Assembly: GCA_023409735.1 (NCBI GenBank)
Contig: JAEYRB010000007.1
Coordinates: forward strand, 62,001 to 126,000
DNA length: 64,000 bases
DNA from: Bacillota bacterium
Lineage (GTDB): Bacteria; Bacillota; Clostridia; Acetivibrionales; DTU013
Direction of reading: 5' to 3'
Shown: piece after piece, positions 1-7,946 of the stretch
How the letters are laid out: every line of letters begins with the position of its first letter
How positions within the stretch are numbered: position 1 is the first letter of the stretch
Translations under genes and position numbers: made by a program
The notes under the pieces: generated by a model
The model's database searches: none
Seen by the model: only the letters and a program-made list of their open reading frames with translations
Told to the model about the DNA's origin: nothing

Positions 1-602
1 CATAAGCGCGAGCTTTCAAGAATATTAGCCTTATCAACCGACGTAACAAGTTTACGACGCTTCAAAGCAGTTTCGAAAGCAAGCCTTGCTATTCTCTCCA
101 CTTCAGCTATGCTGTACTTTTCTGTGTCATATGCGGTTTCATCAGGCGTGCCCTGTCCGCTTCTGCCTCTTTCACCAAAATATATTCCTCCCGTCAACTC
201 ACGCACGACCAATATATCAATGCCATTGATTATTTCCGGTTTAAGAGGAGATGCCTGTTTAAGCGCATCATATATTACTGCAGGTCTTAGGTTAGCAAAA
301 AGCCCTAATCCGGATCTTATACCCAAAAGCCCTGCTTCCGGAGTTTTGTTTCCCGGCAAGCCCTCCCATTTAGGGCCACCTACTGCACCAAGAAGTACAG
401 CATCACTCTCTCTGCATGTTTTCAGCGTTGACTCCGGCAGCGGTACTCCATACTTATCTATAGCGCAGCCTCCCATAAGCTCCTCTTGAAGCTCAAGCTG
501 AAAAGCGAATTTTTCTCCTGCCGTCTTCAGCGCCAATATAGCTTGATCGACCACCTCAGGGCCGATTCCATCACCTTTCAGTACTGTTATTTTATATTTC
601 AT
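1..602 (-). CDS. leuB: 3-isopropylmalate dehydrogenase LeuB (3' part cut by window edge)
   Basis: LeuB oxidises and decarboxylates 3-isopropylmalate with NAD+, the third leucine-specific step. Only the first 200 codons are visible; the frame runs off the left edge, so the gene is partial because of the window and not broken. Reading back from an ATG at 602, the N-terminus has the family's KGDGIGPEV motif (about residues 9-17), GPKWEG near 76-81, LRPA near 105 and the substrate-binding stretch VRELTGGIYFGERG at about 133-146. An AGGAGG ribosome binding site lies about 7 nt upstream (forward 605-614). It is the third gene of leuC-leuD-leuB, 348 nt after leuD. Family assignment is very secure. 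Confidence 0.95.
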   Translation of the reverse strand, partial: MKYKITVLKGDGIGPEVVDQAILALKTAGEKFAFQLELQEELMGGCAIDKYGVPLPESTLKTCRESDAVLLGAVGGPKWEGLPGNKTPEAGLLGIRSGLGLFANLRPAVIYDALKQASPLKPEIINGIDILVVRELTGGIYFGERGRSGQGTPDETAYDTEKYSIAEVERIARLAFETALKRRKLVTSVDKANILESSRL

Positions 603-950
603 ACAAATCCTCCTAAAACGATAGATAACTCATAAGATGGCTTTTGACAGCTTCTGATGAATTCTGACATGATACATTTGCTATGCATCCTCCACTTTAT
701 CACCGCAATGAAATATTACCGTTTGAATGACTTCAAATCATCATAACACTTCAGTTCATACATAAATTTCGGTTGCAGGATTCTTACCGCTGCGAGTTAA
801 AAAGATTGGAGATATGCCTTTGTATATATTGTTAAGGTCAGCAACTTACTCTGCATTATTAATACCTGATACTGATTAGGTACTTCAGCACTAATCGCAA
901 TCATTAATATACTCAAAGCTGTATTATATGCCTAAGTAAAGCGTAAAAAC
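603..950. other. leuD-leuB spacer, no gene seen
   Basis: A 348-nt gap inside what otherwise looks like one operon. It has no convincing ORF. Reading toward leuB, a weak imperfect inverted repeat (TACCT/AGGTA arms, about 867-886) is visible, with no T-run behind it. I see no T-box or other riboswitch signature. Confidence 0.5.
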
Positions 951-1451
951 TTATTCCTGCTTTGCTATGTTCTGCTTGATATATCCTATAAGTCCATCAG
1001 CACTTATAATCTGCTGCATGAATTCAGGAAAAGCAGCTCCCTGATATTCACATCCGGTCGTCAGATTGGTTACCATTCCGTTATCAAAATCAACCTCCAG
1101 GTTATCGCCCTCAGAAATGGCTCTTACTGCAGCCGGACATTCAATTATTGGAAGCCCAATATTTATTGCATTGCGATAAAAGATCCTGGCATAGGTCTCT
1201 GCAATTATACAGGATATTCCCGATGCCTTTATAGCTATAGGAGCATGTTCTCTTGATGATCCGCAGCCGAAGTTGCTGCCCGCAACAATTATGTCACCCT
1301 TTTGGACTCTGTGGGCAAAGCTGCCGTCCAGGTCCTCCATGCAATGTAATGCCAGTTCAGATGGCTCAGATGTGTTAAGATATCTTGCAGGAATGATTAC
1401 ATCCGTGTCAACATTGTCTCCATATTTTATAACCTTACCATTTACTTTCAT
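951..1451 (-). CDS. leuD: 3-isopropylmalate dehydratase small subunit LeuD
   Basis: LeuD pairs with LeuC to form isopropylmalate isomerase, which converts 2- to 3-isopropylmalate in leucine synthesis. The 166-residue product has the family length and the swivelling-domain signature GSNFGCGSSREHAP at residues 58-71, plus an N-terminal DNVDTDVI motif. The start was set at the ATG at 1451 because a GGGAGG site sits just upstream (1458-1464). The longer open frame extends to 1532 but its extra N-terminus is unlike the family. LeuC is encoded 189 nt upstream. A related use as aconitase-like homologue is possible, but the neighbours make leucine synthesis the natural reading. Confidence 0.95.
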   Translation of the reverse strand: MKVNGKVIKYGDNVDTDVIIPARYLNTSEPSELALHCMEDLDGSFAHRVQKGDIIVAGSNFGCGSSREHAPIAIKASGISCIIAETYARIFYRNAINIGLPIIECPAAVRAISEGDNLEVDFDNGMVTNLTTGCEYQGAAFPEFMQQIISADGLIGYIKQNIAKQE

Positions 1452-1640
1452 TTGACAGCCTCCCTTATTAACAAAGGTATAATTGGGGATCGCAGTACTT
1501 ACCTGCATTTGTTGTAGCAATATTTGCTGCAACTGTGCTCTTTACTCTGTTTTTCTGTTATACAAATATTTATTCATCTTGCTTATACTTTTTACTTCCA
1601 TACTTTTTACTTTGATTTCTTTTTGTCTTCAGGCTTTCAC

Positions 1641-2915
1641 TTACAGCTCATCAGGAGATGCTATTCTGCCTGCAACAGCGGAAGCTGCCGCAATGGCCGG
1701 ACTAGCCAGGTATACTTCGCTTTCGGGGTGTCCCATTCTTCCAATAAAGTTCCTGTTTGTAGTAGCAACGGCCCTTTCGCCCTTGGCAAGGATACCCATG
1801 TGTCCACCAAGACATGGCCCACAGGTTGGTGTACTTACTGCTGCGCCTGCTTCTATAAATATGTCGAAGAGACCTTCCTCCATTGACTGCTTCCAGATCT
1901 TTTGAGTAGCAGGTATTATGATGCATCTTACATTAGGATGTACGCTCCTGCCTTTTAAAATCTGAGCTGCCATCCTCATGTCCTCCATTCTTCCATTGGT
2001 ACATGAGCCTATTACAACCTGATCTATCTTTATATCACCTACATTATCTATTGTCCTTGCCTTATCCGGCAGAGGAGGGAATGCAACAGTCGGCTTTACT
2101 CCAGCTAGATCCACCTCATACTCACAGCAATATTCCGCATCCTCATCAGGGGTATATATCTTGTACTCTCGTAAGGAGTGCTCCTTAACATATTGTATTG
2201 TCTTTTCATCCACTTCAAATATACCGTTTTTTGCACCGGCCTCAATAGCCATGTTTGCCATGGAAAAACGGTCATCCATGGAAAGCTGTGAAAGCCCTTC
2301 CCCGGTAAACTCCATAGACTTATATAAAGCACCGTCTACGCCAATCTTTCCGATTATGTGCAGTATTACATCCTTGCCACTTACCCACCTTCCGGGCTTG
2401 CCTTTAAGCACGAATCGTATAGCCTCCGGTACCTTAAACCACGCTTCACCGGTAGCCATACCTGCGGCCATATCGGTGCTGCCTACACCTGTTGAGAATG
2501 CTCCCAGAGCACCATAGGTGCAGGTATGAGAATCTGCACCGATAACTGCATCTCCCGGTACTACAAGTCCCTTTTCCGGAAGCAGCGCGTGCTCAACGCC
2601 CATACGCCCGATCTCGAAGTAATTAACTATCCCCATTTTATGAGCAAATTCTCTGATCATCTTAGCTTGTTCAGCTGACTTTATGTCTTTATTAGGTGTG
2701 AAATGATCCGGAACGATTGCAATCTTATTTCTATCAAAGACTTTATCGGCTCCAATTTTGTAGAACTCCTTCACAGCCACAGGAGCAGTAATGTCATTGC
2801 CCAATACCATGTCAAGCTTTGCCTTAATAAGCTGGCCAGCCTCAACTTTTTCAATTCCTGCATGAGCTGCAAGGATCTTTTGTGTCATAGTCATACCCGG
2901 TTTTTTATAAGCCAT
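1641..2915 (-). CDS. leuC: 3-isopropylmalate dehydratase large subunit LeuC
   Basis: Catalytic subunit of isopropylmalate isomerase, carrying the [4Fe-4S] cluster. The 424-residue protein fits the bacterial/archaeal HacA/LeuC short form. Cluster ligands are visible as Cys132 (ADSHTCTYG), Cys305 (GSCTNGR) and Cys365/Cys368 (TPTCGPCLGG; the second of these pairs is within the usual C-x2-C). It starts MAYKKPGMTMTQKIL with a GGGAGGC-type site just upstream. It is the first gene of the leu operon; the 264-nt upstream region holds no recognisable T-box. Possible sigma-A elements can be drawn there but none stands out. Confidence 0.95.
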   Translation of the reverse strand: MAYKKPGMTMTQKILAAHAGIEKVEAGQLIKAKLDMVLGNDITAPVAVKEFYKIGADKVFDRNKIAIVPDHFTPNKDIKSAEQAKMIREFAHKMGIVNYFEIGRMGVEHALLPEKGLVVPGDAVIGADSHTCTYGALGAFSTGVGSTDMAAGMATGEAWFKVPEAIRFVLKGKPGRWVSGKDVILHIIGKIGVDGALYKSMEFTGEGLSQLSMDDRFSMANMAIEAGAKNGIFEVDEKTIQYVKEHSLREYKIYTPDEDAEYCCEYEVDLAGVKPTVAFPPLPDKARTIDNVGDIKIDQVVIGSCTNGRMEDMRMAAQILKGRSVHPNVRCIIIPATQKIWKQSMEEGLFDIFIEAGAAVSTPTCGPCLGGHMGILAKGERAVATTNRNFIGRMGHPESEVYLASPAIAAASAVAGRIASPDEL

Positions 2916-3179
2916 ATATGCCGCCTCCCTATTATAGAGATTATACTGTTAGGCAAAAACGGATTCTTCCCGTTAATTATTGTTATGATCAATTAATATT
3001 AACGTTTATTGTTACAGTTAAAACGGCTTTATTCATAACTAATTTTTATCATTTGTAGAAAAGATTAATTAAATCGGAAGAGTTTCAACAATCATAGAAT
3101 GAATTTTTAGTTTGCTGAAAAGCTGATTACATCAGCGGAGTTTAACGGGGCAGGGAATATCCCCTGCCCCGTTACTCTT
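2916..3179. other. leuC upstream region
   Basis: AT-rich 264-nt region between the AraC-type gene and leuC, both read on the minus strand. It holds the terminator-like hairpin at 3144-3173. Near leuC lies a small minus-strand hairpin (ACGG/CCGT arms followed by five T) at about 2959-2975, which could be a leader attenuator but is too short to call. I found no leader peptide rich in leucine codons. Confidence 0.4.
3144..3173 (-). terminator. Strong hairpin after the AraC-type gene
   Basis: A perfect 12-bp GC-rich stem (AACGGGGCAGGG pairing with CCCTGCCCCGTT) with a short loop lies 7 nt past the stop codon of the AraC-type gene. On the minus strand no real T-run follows, so termination efficiency is uncertain. 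Its place between two same-strand genes suggests it separates AraC from leuC transcription. Confidence 0.6.
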
Positions 3180-4100
3180 TTAATACTTTGCGGCTGTCTT
3201 TTTTCTATATTGAAGCGGTGTAAGCTTTACATATTTTTTAAACATTTCATTGAAACGCTGCTGATTTGAAAAGCCCACACTTAGAGCTATATCGCTTATT
3301 TTGAGTCCCGTATCGGTCAAAAGCTCCTTAGCCCTCTCAATACGTACTTTTAGTAAGTAGCTTATTGGGCTCATGCCTGTTTCTTCCTTAAATGCCCTTG
3401 TAAAATAGCTTGGGCTAAGAAAAACGAATCTTGAGATATCACCTAATGAAATATCCCTTTCAAAGTTTGTGTGAATAAAGTTTATTGAAATATTTATAAG
3501 TTCTTTTAATTTGGGGCTTTTAGTCTTTATGCTGTTTTCCCATTCCATTTTAAGGGCGCGCGACAACAGTACAAATAACTCCATTACAAGCAGATAATTG
3601 AGAAATTCGCTTCCCGGCTCATCACTTTCCCGTTCCTTGAGAATCCTGTTCATGAGAACAACTATCTCATTCTTGGGACTGACCTTTAGGGTAATATAAG
3701 GACCTGTTTCCTTACTACTGACAAAGTTTAAGAAATCCTCCAAAGGAATCTCAGAGTATTTCCCGTTTATCCTATTTTCAAATTTAAAATTGAGAACAAT
3801 AAATTCACAGCCTCCCTCGGATTTAACGATAAACTTATGGTACTGAAGAGGCTTGATGATTATTATGTCGTTAGGACCAAGCGATACCGGCTGCCCGGAT
3901 ATTTCAAACACCGCAAGACCCCTTTTCATATAAACCAGTTCATAATTTTCATGTATGTTGGGTTCCATAGACCATGTAATATCCTGGACCCTTTCGATTG
4001 TCTTTACTATGACAGGCAGAAAATCTGATGAATTCAAAAGGCCTGCCCAAGCCTTGGGCAGCAAATCTCCCACAAAACCACCTCGGCTTTCTTTCTCCAT
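3180..4100 (-). CDS. AraC/XylS-family transcriptional regulator
   Basis: A 306-residue one-component regulator. The N-terminal part (about 35-150) is cupin-like, with ENYELVYMKRG and later VILNFKF strands typical of the AraC ligand-binding domain. The C-terminal 100 residues hold the double helix-turn-helix, including DISRFVFLSPSYFTRAFKEE and the signature around IALSVGFSNQQRFNEMFKKY. The effector is likely a sugar or small metabolite, but the sequence does not say which. No target operon is adjacent: leuC follows downstream and a small ssDNA-binding protein gene lies upstream. The start ATG at 4100 lacks a clear Shine-Dalgarno and falls inside a degenerate copy of the two-hairpin repeat seen before ftsH. 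Confidence 0.85.
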   Translation of the reverse strand: MEKESRGGFVGDLLPKAWAGLLNSSDFLPVIVKTIERVQDITWSMEPNIHENYELVYMKRGLAVFEISGQPVSLGPNDIIIIKPLQYHKFIVKSEGGCEFIVLNFKFENRINGKYSEIPLEDFLNFVSSKETGPYITLKVSPKNEIVVLMNRILKERESDEPGSEFLNYLLVMELFVLLSRALKMEWENSIKTKSPKLKELINISINFIHTNFERDISLGDISRFVFLSPSYFTRAFKEETGMSPISYLLKVRIERAKELLTDTGLKISDIALSVGFSNQQRFNEMFKKYVKLTPLQYRKKTAAKY

Positions 4101-4142
4101 GTGTGTTTCGGCTTTACCGAAATCATCGCAAATTGCACTTCA
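4097..4142 (-). repeat. Degenerate copy of two-hairpin repeat at the AraC start
   Basis: Read on the minus strand, this stretch follows the copies at 35816 and 42382 closely. It has GATTTGAAG, then TTGCGATG, an inner hairpin TTTCGG-TAAAG-CCGAAA, and ends ACACATGG. The outer stem present in the other two copies is not maintained here. The ATG of the AraC gene lies in the terminal ACATGG block, so the element would form most of the leader of that mRNA. Confidence 0.5.
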
Positions 4143-4166
4143 AATCTCAATATGCTTCCCGCCTTG

Positions 4167-4195
4167 ATTATACCCTAAAGAGAGGCATTTGTCAC
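4167..4195 (-). promoter_or_regulatory. Sigma-A promoter for the AraC-type gene
   Basis: Minus-strand -35 GTGACA (forward 4190-4195) and a perfect -10 TATAAT (forward 4167-4172) are separated by 17 nt. The predicted start gives a leader of about 60 nt before the ATG at 4100. Confidence 0.65.
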
Positions 4196-4294
4196 ATAAA
4201 TTATCAAGAATGAACAAAGGACCGGAGCTGGTATTATTATACCGGAACCGATCCCCTGAGACTGCTTATTAGCTGTCAGCTAAATGCGATTTCA

Positions 4295-4528
4295 CTATTC
4301 CATATCATCTAGATCGATCGTATCAAGCAGCTTTTTTAGTTCCTCTACTTCTCCCTTGTTAAGTGTCACACCCTTCCCCATTTTTTCATGAGTTTCGTCC
4401 CAATCCCTGATATCCAGTTTAGGTTTCCTGTCATTCCAGCTTACAAGGTTTACCTCTTTCTTCCACCCCTTTGTTCCTTCACCGATGATTCCAATAGATT
4501 TTGTTATTTCATACTTAAGCTCTGCCAT
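4295..4528 (-). CDS. YdbC/PC4-like small nucleic-acid-binding protein
   Basis: A 77-residue protein resembling the bacterial PC4-like YdbC family. In that family homodimers bind single-stranded DNA or RNA through a curved beta sheet. Visible features are KYEITKSIG, the conserved NLVSWNDRKPKLDIRDW core (about 28-46) and the C-terminal GVTLNKGEVEELKKLL helix. The ATG at 4528 was chosen over an in-frame TTG six bases upstream because a GGAGG site (forward 4536-4540) has ideal spacing to it. It appears monocistronic. Its cellular role in Firmicutes is not well defined; a transcription or repair accessory role is inference. Confidence 0.8.
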   Translation of the reverse strand: MAELKYEITKSIGIIGEGTKGWKKEVNLVSWNDRKPKLDIRDWDETHEKMGKGVTLNKGEVEELKKLLDTIDLDDME

Positions 4529-4826
4529 ACACAATCCTCCAATTCAGGTTTTATTTTAATTTAGCTAAAAATTTTACCTTTTTAATCAACCTTACCCGAT
4601 TGAACTGCTTATTTGATTTTAGTTACTTCTCAATAAATGGTTAATGAACTGTCTAAGTCATAACCGTTTAAGTTTTAAATATTGCTACATTAGATATTGG
4701 ATCAACAGTAGTCGTAGTTTATTTCGCATGTTCTCCTTCAACAGGTTCTTTAGGAATGTTTTATGATTTTATATTAAGTTCTCAATTTATGCAATAATGC
4801 TTCACTTACATAGGTTATGCTGTTTA
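4529..4826. other. Spacer between Tad operon end and YdbC-like gene
   Basis: About 300 nt of AT-rich sequence. It lies upstream of the YdbC-like gene and, in genomic order, downstream of the next minus-strand operon's last gene. No ORF, no strong hairpin with a T-run and no repeat was recognised. Confidence 0.4.
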
Positions 4827-5771
4827 TTATTCTTGCTCGGGAATACCTGCAAGCTCTATTTTCCCATTATATTTTACATATGCTAAAAAAACAGCTTCCT
4901 TTTCCGTGACCTCAAATGATATGTATTGCGGTTTAACTAATTCCTTCTTTTCTTCGCGCTTGCCGTCTTCTCCTATAATTCCTGCCACTCTAATGGCTTT
5001 AAGGACCTTTGTTTCTGTGAAGCTCATATATTCTTCCATTGCAGACTCTTTCACAGATGAATTACCGTTTGGTGTATCTCCCGAGGGTGCCCGCCTAGAC
5101 TCCAATCCTCCCGATGATTCAGAGTTAGCTGTAGTTTTTCCCGTAGATACCAATCCGACTTCAGCTATTTCAGAAGATATGGGATTTACTCCTTCCTCTC
5201 CTTTATATTGTGACAGATCTGCCGGATTGGCTGCTGCATCTCCTGCATATATTGGGCTAGCTGCTTTTCCTACATCAGATGCCGGAATTTCTTCCGCTGC
5301 TCTGTTATTTGCATCCAATGTATATATACACCCCTGTTGCTCGCTACTATTTGGAATGCAGATCAGGTCAACAAGCTGTCCTTCTTCCAGCTGCCAGCCA
5401 TTAGTCTGATCAGTTTCAAATCTTATCGAAAACAGTCTGTTACTTTTATCCGCTACTTCAATAACGTCACTTTCCCCGTTTTGAAGCTTAGCCTTCAGCA
5501 TCATCTCACCAGCTTCAATTTTCATGGCGGACACTTTTGCCTCTGCCTCTTCAATGCTTCTGACAGTTCCCTGCGTCACCAGGTCTGAGGCAATTTCTCT
5601 AATCTCCAGCATATCCCTTGTTATCATATTGCCCTCATCGATACTTACTTTGGCAAATACAACTTCCTCCCTGGTTTCATAGTTGGCAGCTTTACTAATA
5701 ATCATGAGCTCAATTACTAAAACAATCACAGTAATAGTAGCAGTTCCGATAATCCAACCAAGCCTTTTCAT
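4827..5771 (-). CDS. CpaB/RcpC-like pilus assembly protein with SAF domain
   Basis: Likely the CpaB-type component of the Tad/Flp pilus. The 314-residue protein has one N-terminal membrane segment (about 7-27), then a SAF-like domain (FAKVSIDEGNMITRDMLEIREI, about 38-60) of the kind found in CpaB and in flagellar FlgA. A second beta domain follows (FSIRF...EEGQLVDLICIPN). A Ser/Gly/Ala-rich low-complexity linker (about 165-245) precedes a short C-terminal beta segment. In Gram-negatives CpaB works at the secretin; there is no secretin here, so the protein probably acts at the cell-wall face of the machine. It is the last gene of the Tad operon, 30 nt after the TadG-like gene. Confidence 0.75.
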   Translation of the reverse strand: MKRLGWIIGTATITVIVLVIELMIISKAANYETREEVVFAKVSIDEGNMITRDMLEIREIASDLVTQGTVRSIEEAEAKVSAMKIEAGEMMLKAKLQNGESDVIEVADKSNRLFSIRFETDQTNGWQLEEGQLVDLICIPNSSEQQGCIYTLDANNRAAEEIPASDVGKAASPIYAGDAAANPADLSQYKGEEGVNPISSEIAEVGLVSTGKTTANSESSGGLESRRAPSGDTPNGNSSVKESAMEEYMSFTETKVLKAIRVAGIIGEDGKREEKKELVKPQYISFEVTEKEAVFLAYVKYNGKIELAGIPEQE

Positions 5772-5801
5772 ATCATTTCACCAGCATCTCGTAATATAAT
5801 T

Positions 5802-6329
5802 TTAGTTGTTTAGAGGTATTTCCGAGTCAACGTGCACTTTAACAATAATAGTATCCCGGCCCAGCAGCTTCAAAACCACACCCGAGTATAGAGAAGGTTT
5901 AATAGGTATACAAATACAGCTATGCACAGACGGTCTTTCTATCAAGGTTTCATCCGGACACCTTGCAGGCAGATCCTTGCAGTAGATCTCAAGTGAATTG
6001 ATTATTACCTGTCCTTCGGCGATAGAACCGTCTTTCGGCTTCAACTCCTCATCCAGTCTGAGATTATCTGAAAGCAGCTCCCTGAATAAACCAAGCATCT
6101 CCTCCCGATTGAAGCTTACTGCAACTCTTCCTAAGTTTTCTGCATTTAAAGCATTGTACACAGAAATATTAGCCATATCCGCCGCATCCCTGATGATTTT
6201 AGCTTTTCCTGTCAATATAAACTTCTCAATCACTACGGAAAACACAGGTAGAATAACAAGCAGAACCATTGCTGCAGCTATCACTACTGCCGTGACAGCA
6301 CTGCCCTTTTCGCTGCGGACATGCATCAA
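5802..6329 (-). CDS. TadG-like pseudopilin / membrane protein
   Basis: A 175-residue protein with a single N-terminal hydrophobic helix (about 12-36) directly after a short basic stretch and the KGSAVTAVV sequence, the layout of TadE/TadG minor pilins. The rest is predicted extracellular and contains a Cys pair region (YCKDLPARC, later SCIC). Its start overlaps the stop of the upstream TadE-like gene by 4 nt, suggesting translational coupling. The family is recognised by context and topology more than by a strong motif. It probably contributes to pilus initiation or stability. Confidence 0.6.
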   Translation of the reverse strand: MMHVRSEKGSAVTAVVIAAAMVLLVILPVFSVVIEKFILTGKAKIIRDAADMANISVYNALNAENLGRVAVSFNREEMLGLFRELLSDNLRLDEELKPKDGSIAEGQVIINSLEIYCKDLPARCPDETLIERPSVHSCICIPIKPSLYSGVVLKLLGRDTIIVKVHVDSEIPLNN

Positions 6330-6703
6330 TTAACCACCCTTCTTGATATAGCTGTCTTATCATATACCATGCGAAATGAGGTATCTTCTCTCTTCATTGG
6401 GGAAACAAGCTTGCTGTATGTATAGACTGCCTCAACCCTAAGTGTCAGTTTTCCACCCTGAATAGCATTTTCAGTAGCAGTAACATTTATATCCGTCAAT
6501 CCCAATTCCTTAAGCTTGTCACAAAGCTCCTCAGCCCTGTCTTCACTTAGTCCTCCCGCGTTTTCCATCTCAAGCATTACTTCTCTGCAGGCCATGTCAA
6601 GATCAGCTTTTATTGAAAGAGGCAAAAAGAACTCGATGCAAAAGACAAGAATTGACACCATAAAAATCAGTGCTATTGCGAAAACAGCAATCTTAGCCGC
6701 CAT
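6326..6703 (-). CDS. TadE-like pseudopilin
   Basis: A 125-residue protein with an N-terminal transmembrane helix (about 5-27, AVFAIALIFMVSILVF) and a short alpha/beta ectodomain ending in RRVVN. Size, topology and its place between a pilin-like gene and a TadG-like gene suggest a TadE-family minor pilin of the Tad apparatus. A residue resembling the conserved Glu of pseudopilins lies in the helix (FCIEFF, about 24). It is followed by the TadG-like gene with a 4-nt overlap. The call rests mainly on context. Confidence 0.55.
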   Translation of the reverse strand: MAAKIAVFAIALIFMVSILVFCIEFFLPLSIKADLDMACREVMLEMENAGGLSEDRAEELCDKLKELGLTDINVTATENAIQGGKLTLRVEAVYTYSKLVSPMKREDTSFRMVYDKTAISRRVVN

Positions 6704-6714
6704 AGCTTATTCCT

Positions 6715-7005
6715 CTAGCTCACGCCTGTTTTGAAGAGACTATTTTTCACGGTAGTTGTCCACCAAGAAGACAGCCCTTCCATAATGGTCTTTGAGAAAC
6801 TACTCAACTGCGGTATAACAATAAAGGCTGCAATAATAAGTGTAGCTGCAATACCTAAAATTTCATTCATACCAAACCCATCCTGCCGGGATAACCTCAC
6901 TTTTAACCTTGAACAGCACTGCTTAATATGGATTGATGCCTCACCTTTAAGCGAATAATAATGTCCTGCCTTTAGATTTACAAAATTGATCAGCCTGTTT
7001 TTCAC
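6715..7005 (-). CDS. Short Flp-pilin-like protein with class III-type signal
   Basis: Candidate main pilin of the Tad system. The start was placed at a GTG (7005) because GGGAGGG sits 6 nt before it; the frame is open to an ATG at 7020. The 96-residue product has a basic leader of about 43 residues, then G|FGMNEILGI followed by a hydrophobic helix of about 20 residues and a short tail (SSWWTTTVKNSLFKTGVS). A Gly before the cut site and Glu at +5 of the mature protein match the prepilin peptidase rule for type IV/Flp pilins. The leader is longer than usual and includes two adjacent Cys. No TadV-type peptidase is encoded in the window. Identification is inferential but supported by position right after TadC. 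Confidence 0.6.
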   Translation of the reverse strand: MKNRLINFVNLKAGHYYSLKGEASIHIKQCCSRLKVRLSRQDGFGMNEILGIAATLIIAAFIVIPQLSSFSKTIMEGLSSWWTTTVKNSLFKTGVS

Positions 7006-7023
7006 TCTAATCCCTCCCATTTA

Positions 7024-7929
7024 TTAATTTATAAAAATCTTACCAATAGCCTCGCTCACATCGTTTATCATCGGTACTATTATCATCACCGAGATAACAG
7101 CCACAAATACCGCAACCGCCGCCACACTTCTGTTCCTGCAGCTATCTGTTTCAGCCTGTACATAGTTAAAATACTTTTTAAACATCATATCCTCCTGCCG
7201 TGCTAATAGCTCCTTATTGTCACCTGTTTCGATGCCCTGCTTAAGAGCAAGGCAAAGCGTATCCGCCTCATGGGCGTCAAAGTTGGACCTGAATTCCTCT
7301 AAGGCCGAGTCTATATCAAGTGTAAGCTCGTATCTGGCAGCAAGCCTTATAAGTATAGCCTTCAGCTCGTAATCTTCAACCACCTCATATACCGAGCAGA
7401 CCGCATCTGTAGGCTTAACGCCGGAGGAGATCTGGTTATATAAATATTTATATATTTTGTATATGTGTTTCTGAAATCTCATATTGAAGCTGCGCCTTTT
7501 TGAGGCCAATAACAATTCCATTGATGAATTTATAAGCATCGCTGACGCCACAGGCCTGATAACATCAGGATAATTAATTATGAATGTAAGAATAAAAACG
7601 ATCGGTGTAGCAGCAAACCTTACCCCAAGGTATACTAGTGCTGCATATTCACCTTTATAGCCTGCCTTCTTCACCCTACTTCTTGCTCTTATATAGATGC
7701 TGCCCTTTTCAAAGCGTCTTCCCCAGGCTGACATACCGGCAGCCGCAAGTCTTCTGCACCTAAAATAAAGCGATAAGCCGGTGCTCCTTGAGCCAAGCGC
7801 CTCTGTAACTCTTCCTGATGACGGAATATACAGAAGCCTTATGATACATATCCCTAATATTATATCAGCCGCACATATCACCACAAAAAGCACTGTGCTT
7901 TTATTAAAAATTATTAGCATAAATTCCAT
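7024..7929 (-). CDS. tadC: TadC-like inner-membrane platform protein (type II secretion F domain)
   Basis: A 301-residue polytopic protein with an N-terminal hydrophobic helix (about 8-30), a pair of central membrane segments (around 105-140), a cytoplasmic helical domain of the GspF/TadC type (about 150-250, with YKYLYNQISSGVKPTDAV and ALKQGIETGDNKELLARQEDMM) and a C-terminal membrane helix (VAAVAVFVAVISVMIIVPMI). In Tad systems TadB and TadC form the membrane platform that couples the TadA ATPase to pilin assembly. It lies 17 nt after tadB. Distinguishing TadB from TadC is by order and size. Confidence 0.75.
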   Translation of the reverse strand: MEFMLIIFNKSTVLFVVICAADIILGICIIRLLYIPSSGRVTEALGSRSTGLSLYFRCRRLAAAGMSAWGRRFEKGSIYIRARSRVKKAGYKGEYAALVYLGVRFAATPIVFILTFIINYPDVIRPVASAMLINSSMELLLASKRRSFNMRFQKHIYKIYKYLYNQISSGVKPTDAVCSVYEVVEDYELKAILIRLAARYELTLDIDSALEEFRSNFDAHEADTLCLALKQGIETGDNKELLARQEDMMFKKYFNYVQAETDSCRNRSVAAVAVFVAVISVMIIVPMINDVSEAIGKIFIN

Positions 7930-7946
7930 AGCTCTACTTCCTGCTT

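Noticed and set aside
109..489. A 126-codon plus-strand frame near the left edge
   Set aside because: It is antisense to leuB, whose frame is clear and runs off the window.
2916..3179. T-box or leucine leader before leuC
   Set aside because: No GGGTGG-type T-box core, specifier loop or leucine-rich leader peptide could be found. The same check before pheA was negative.
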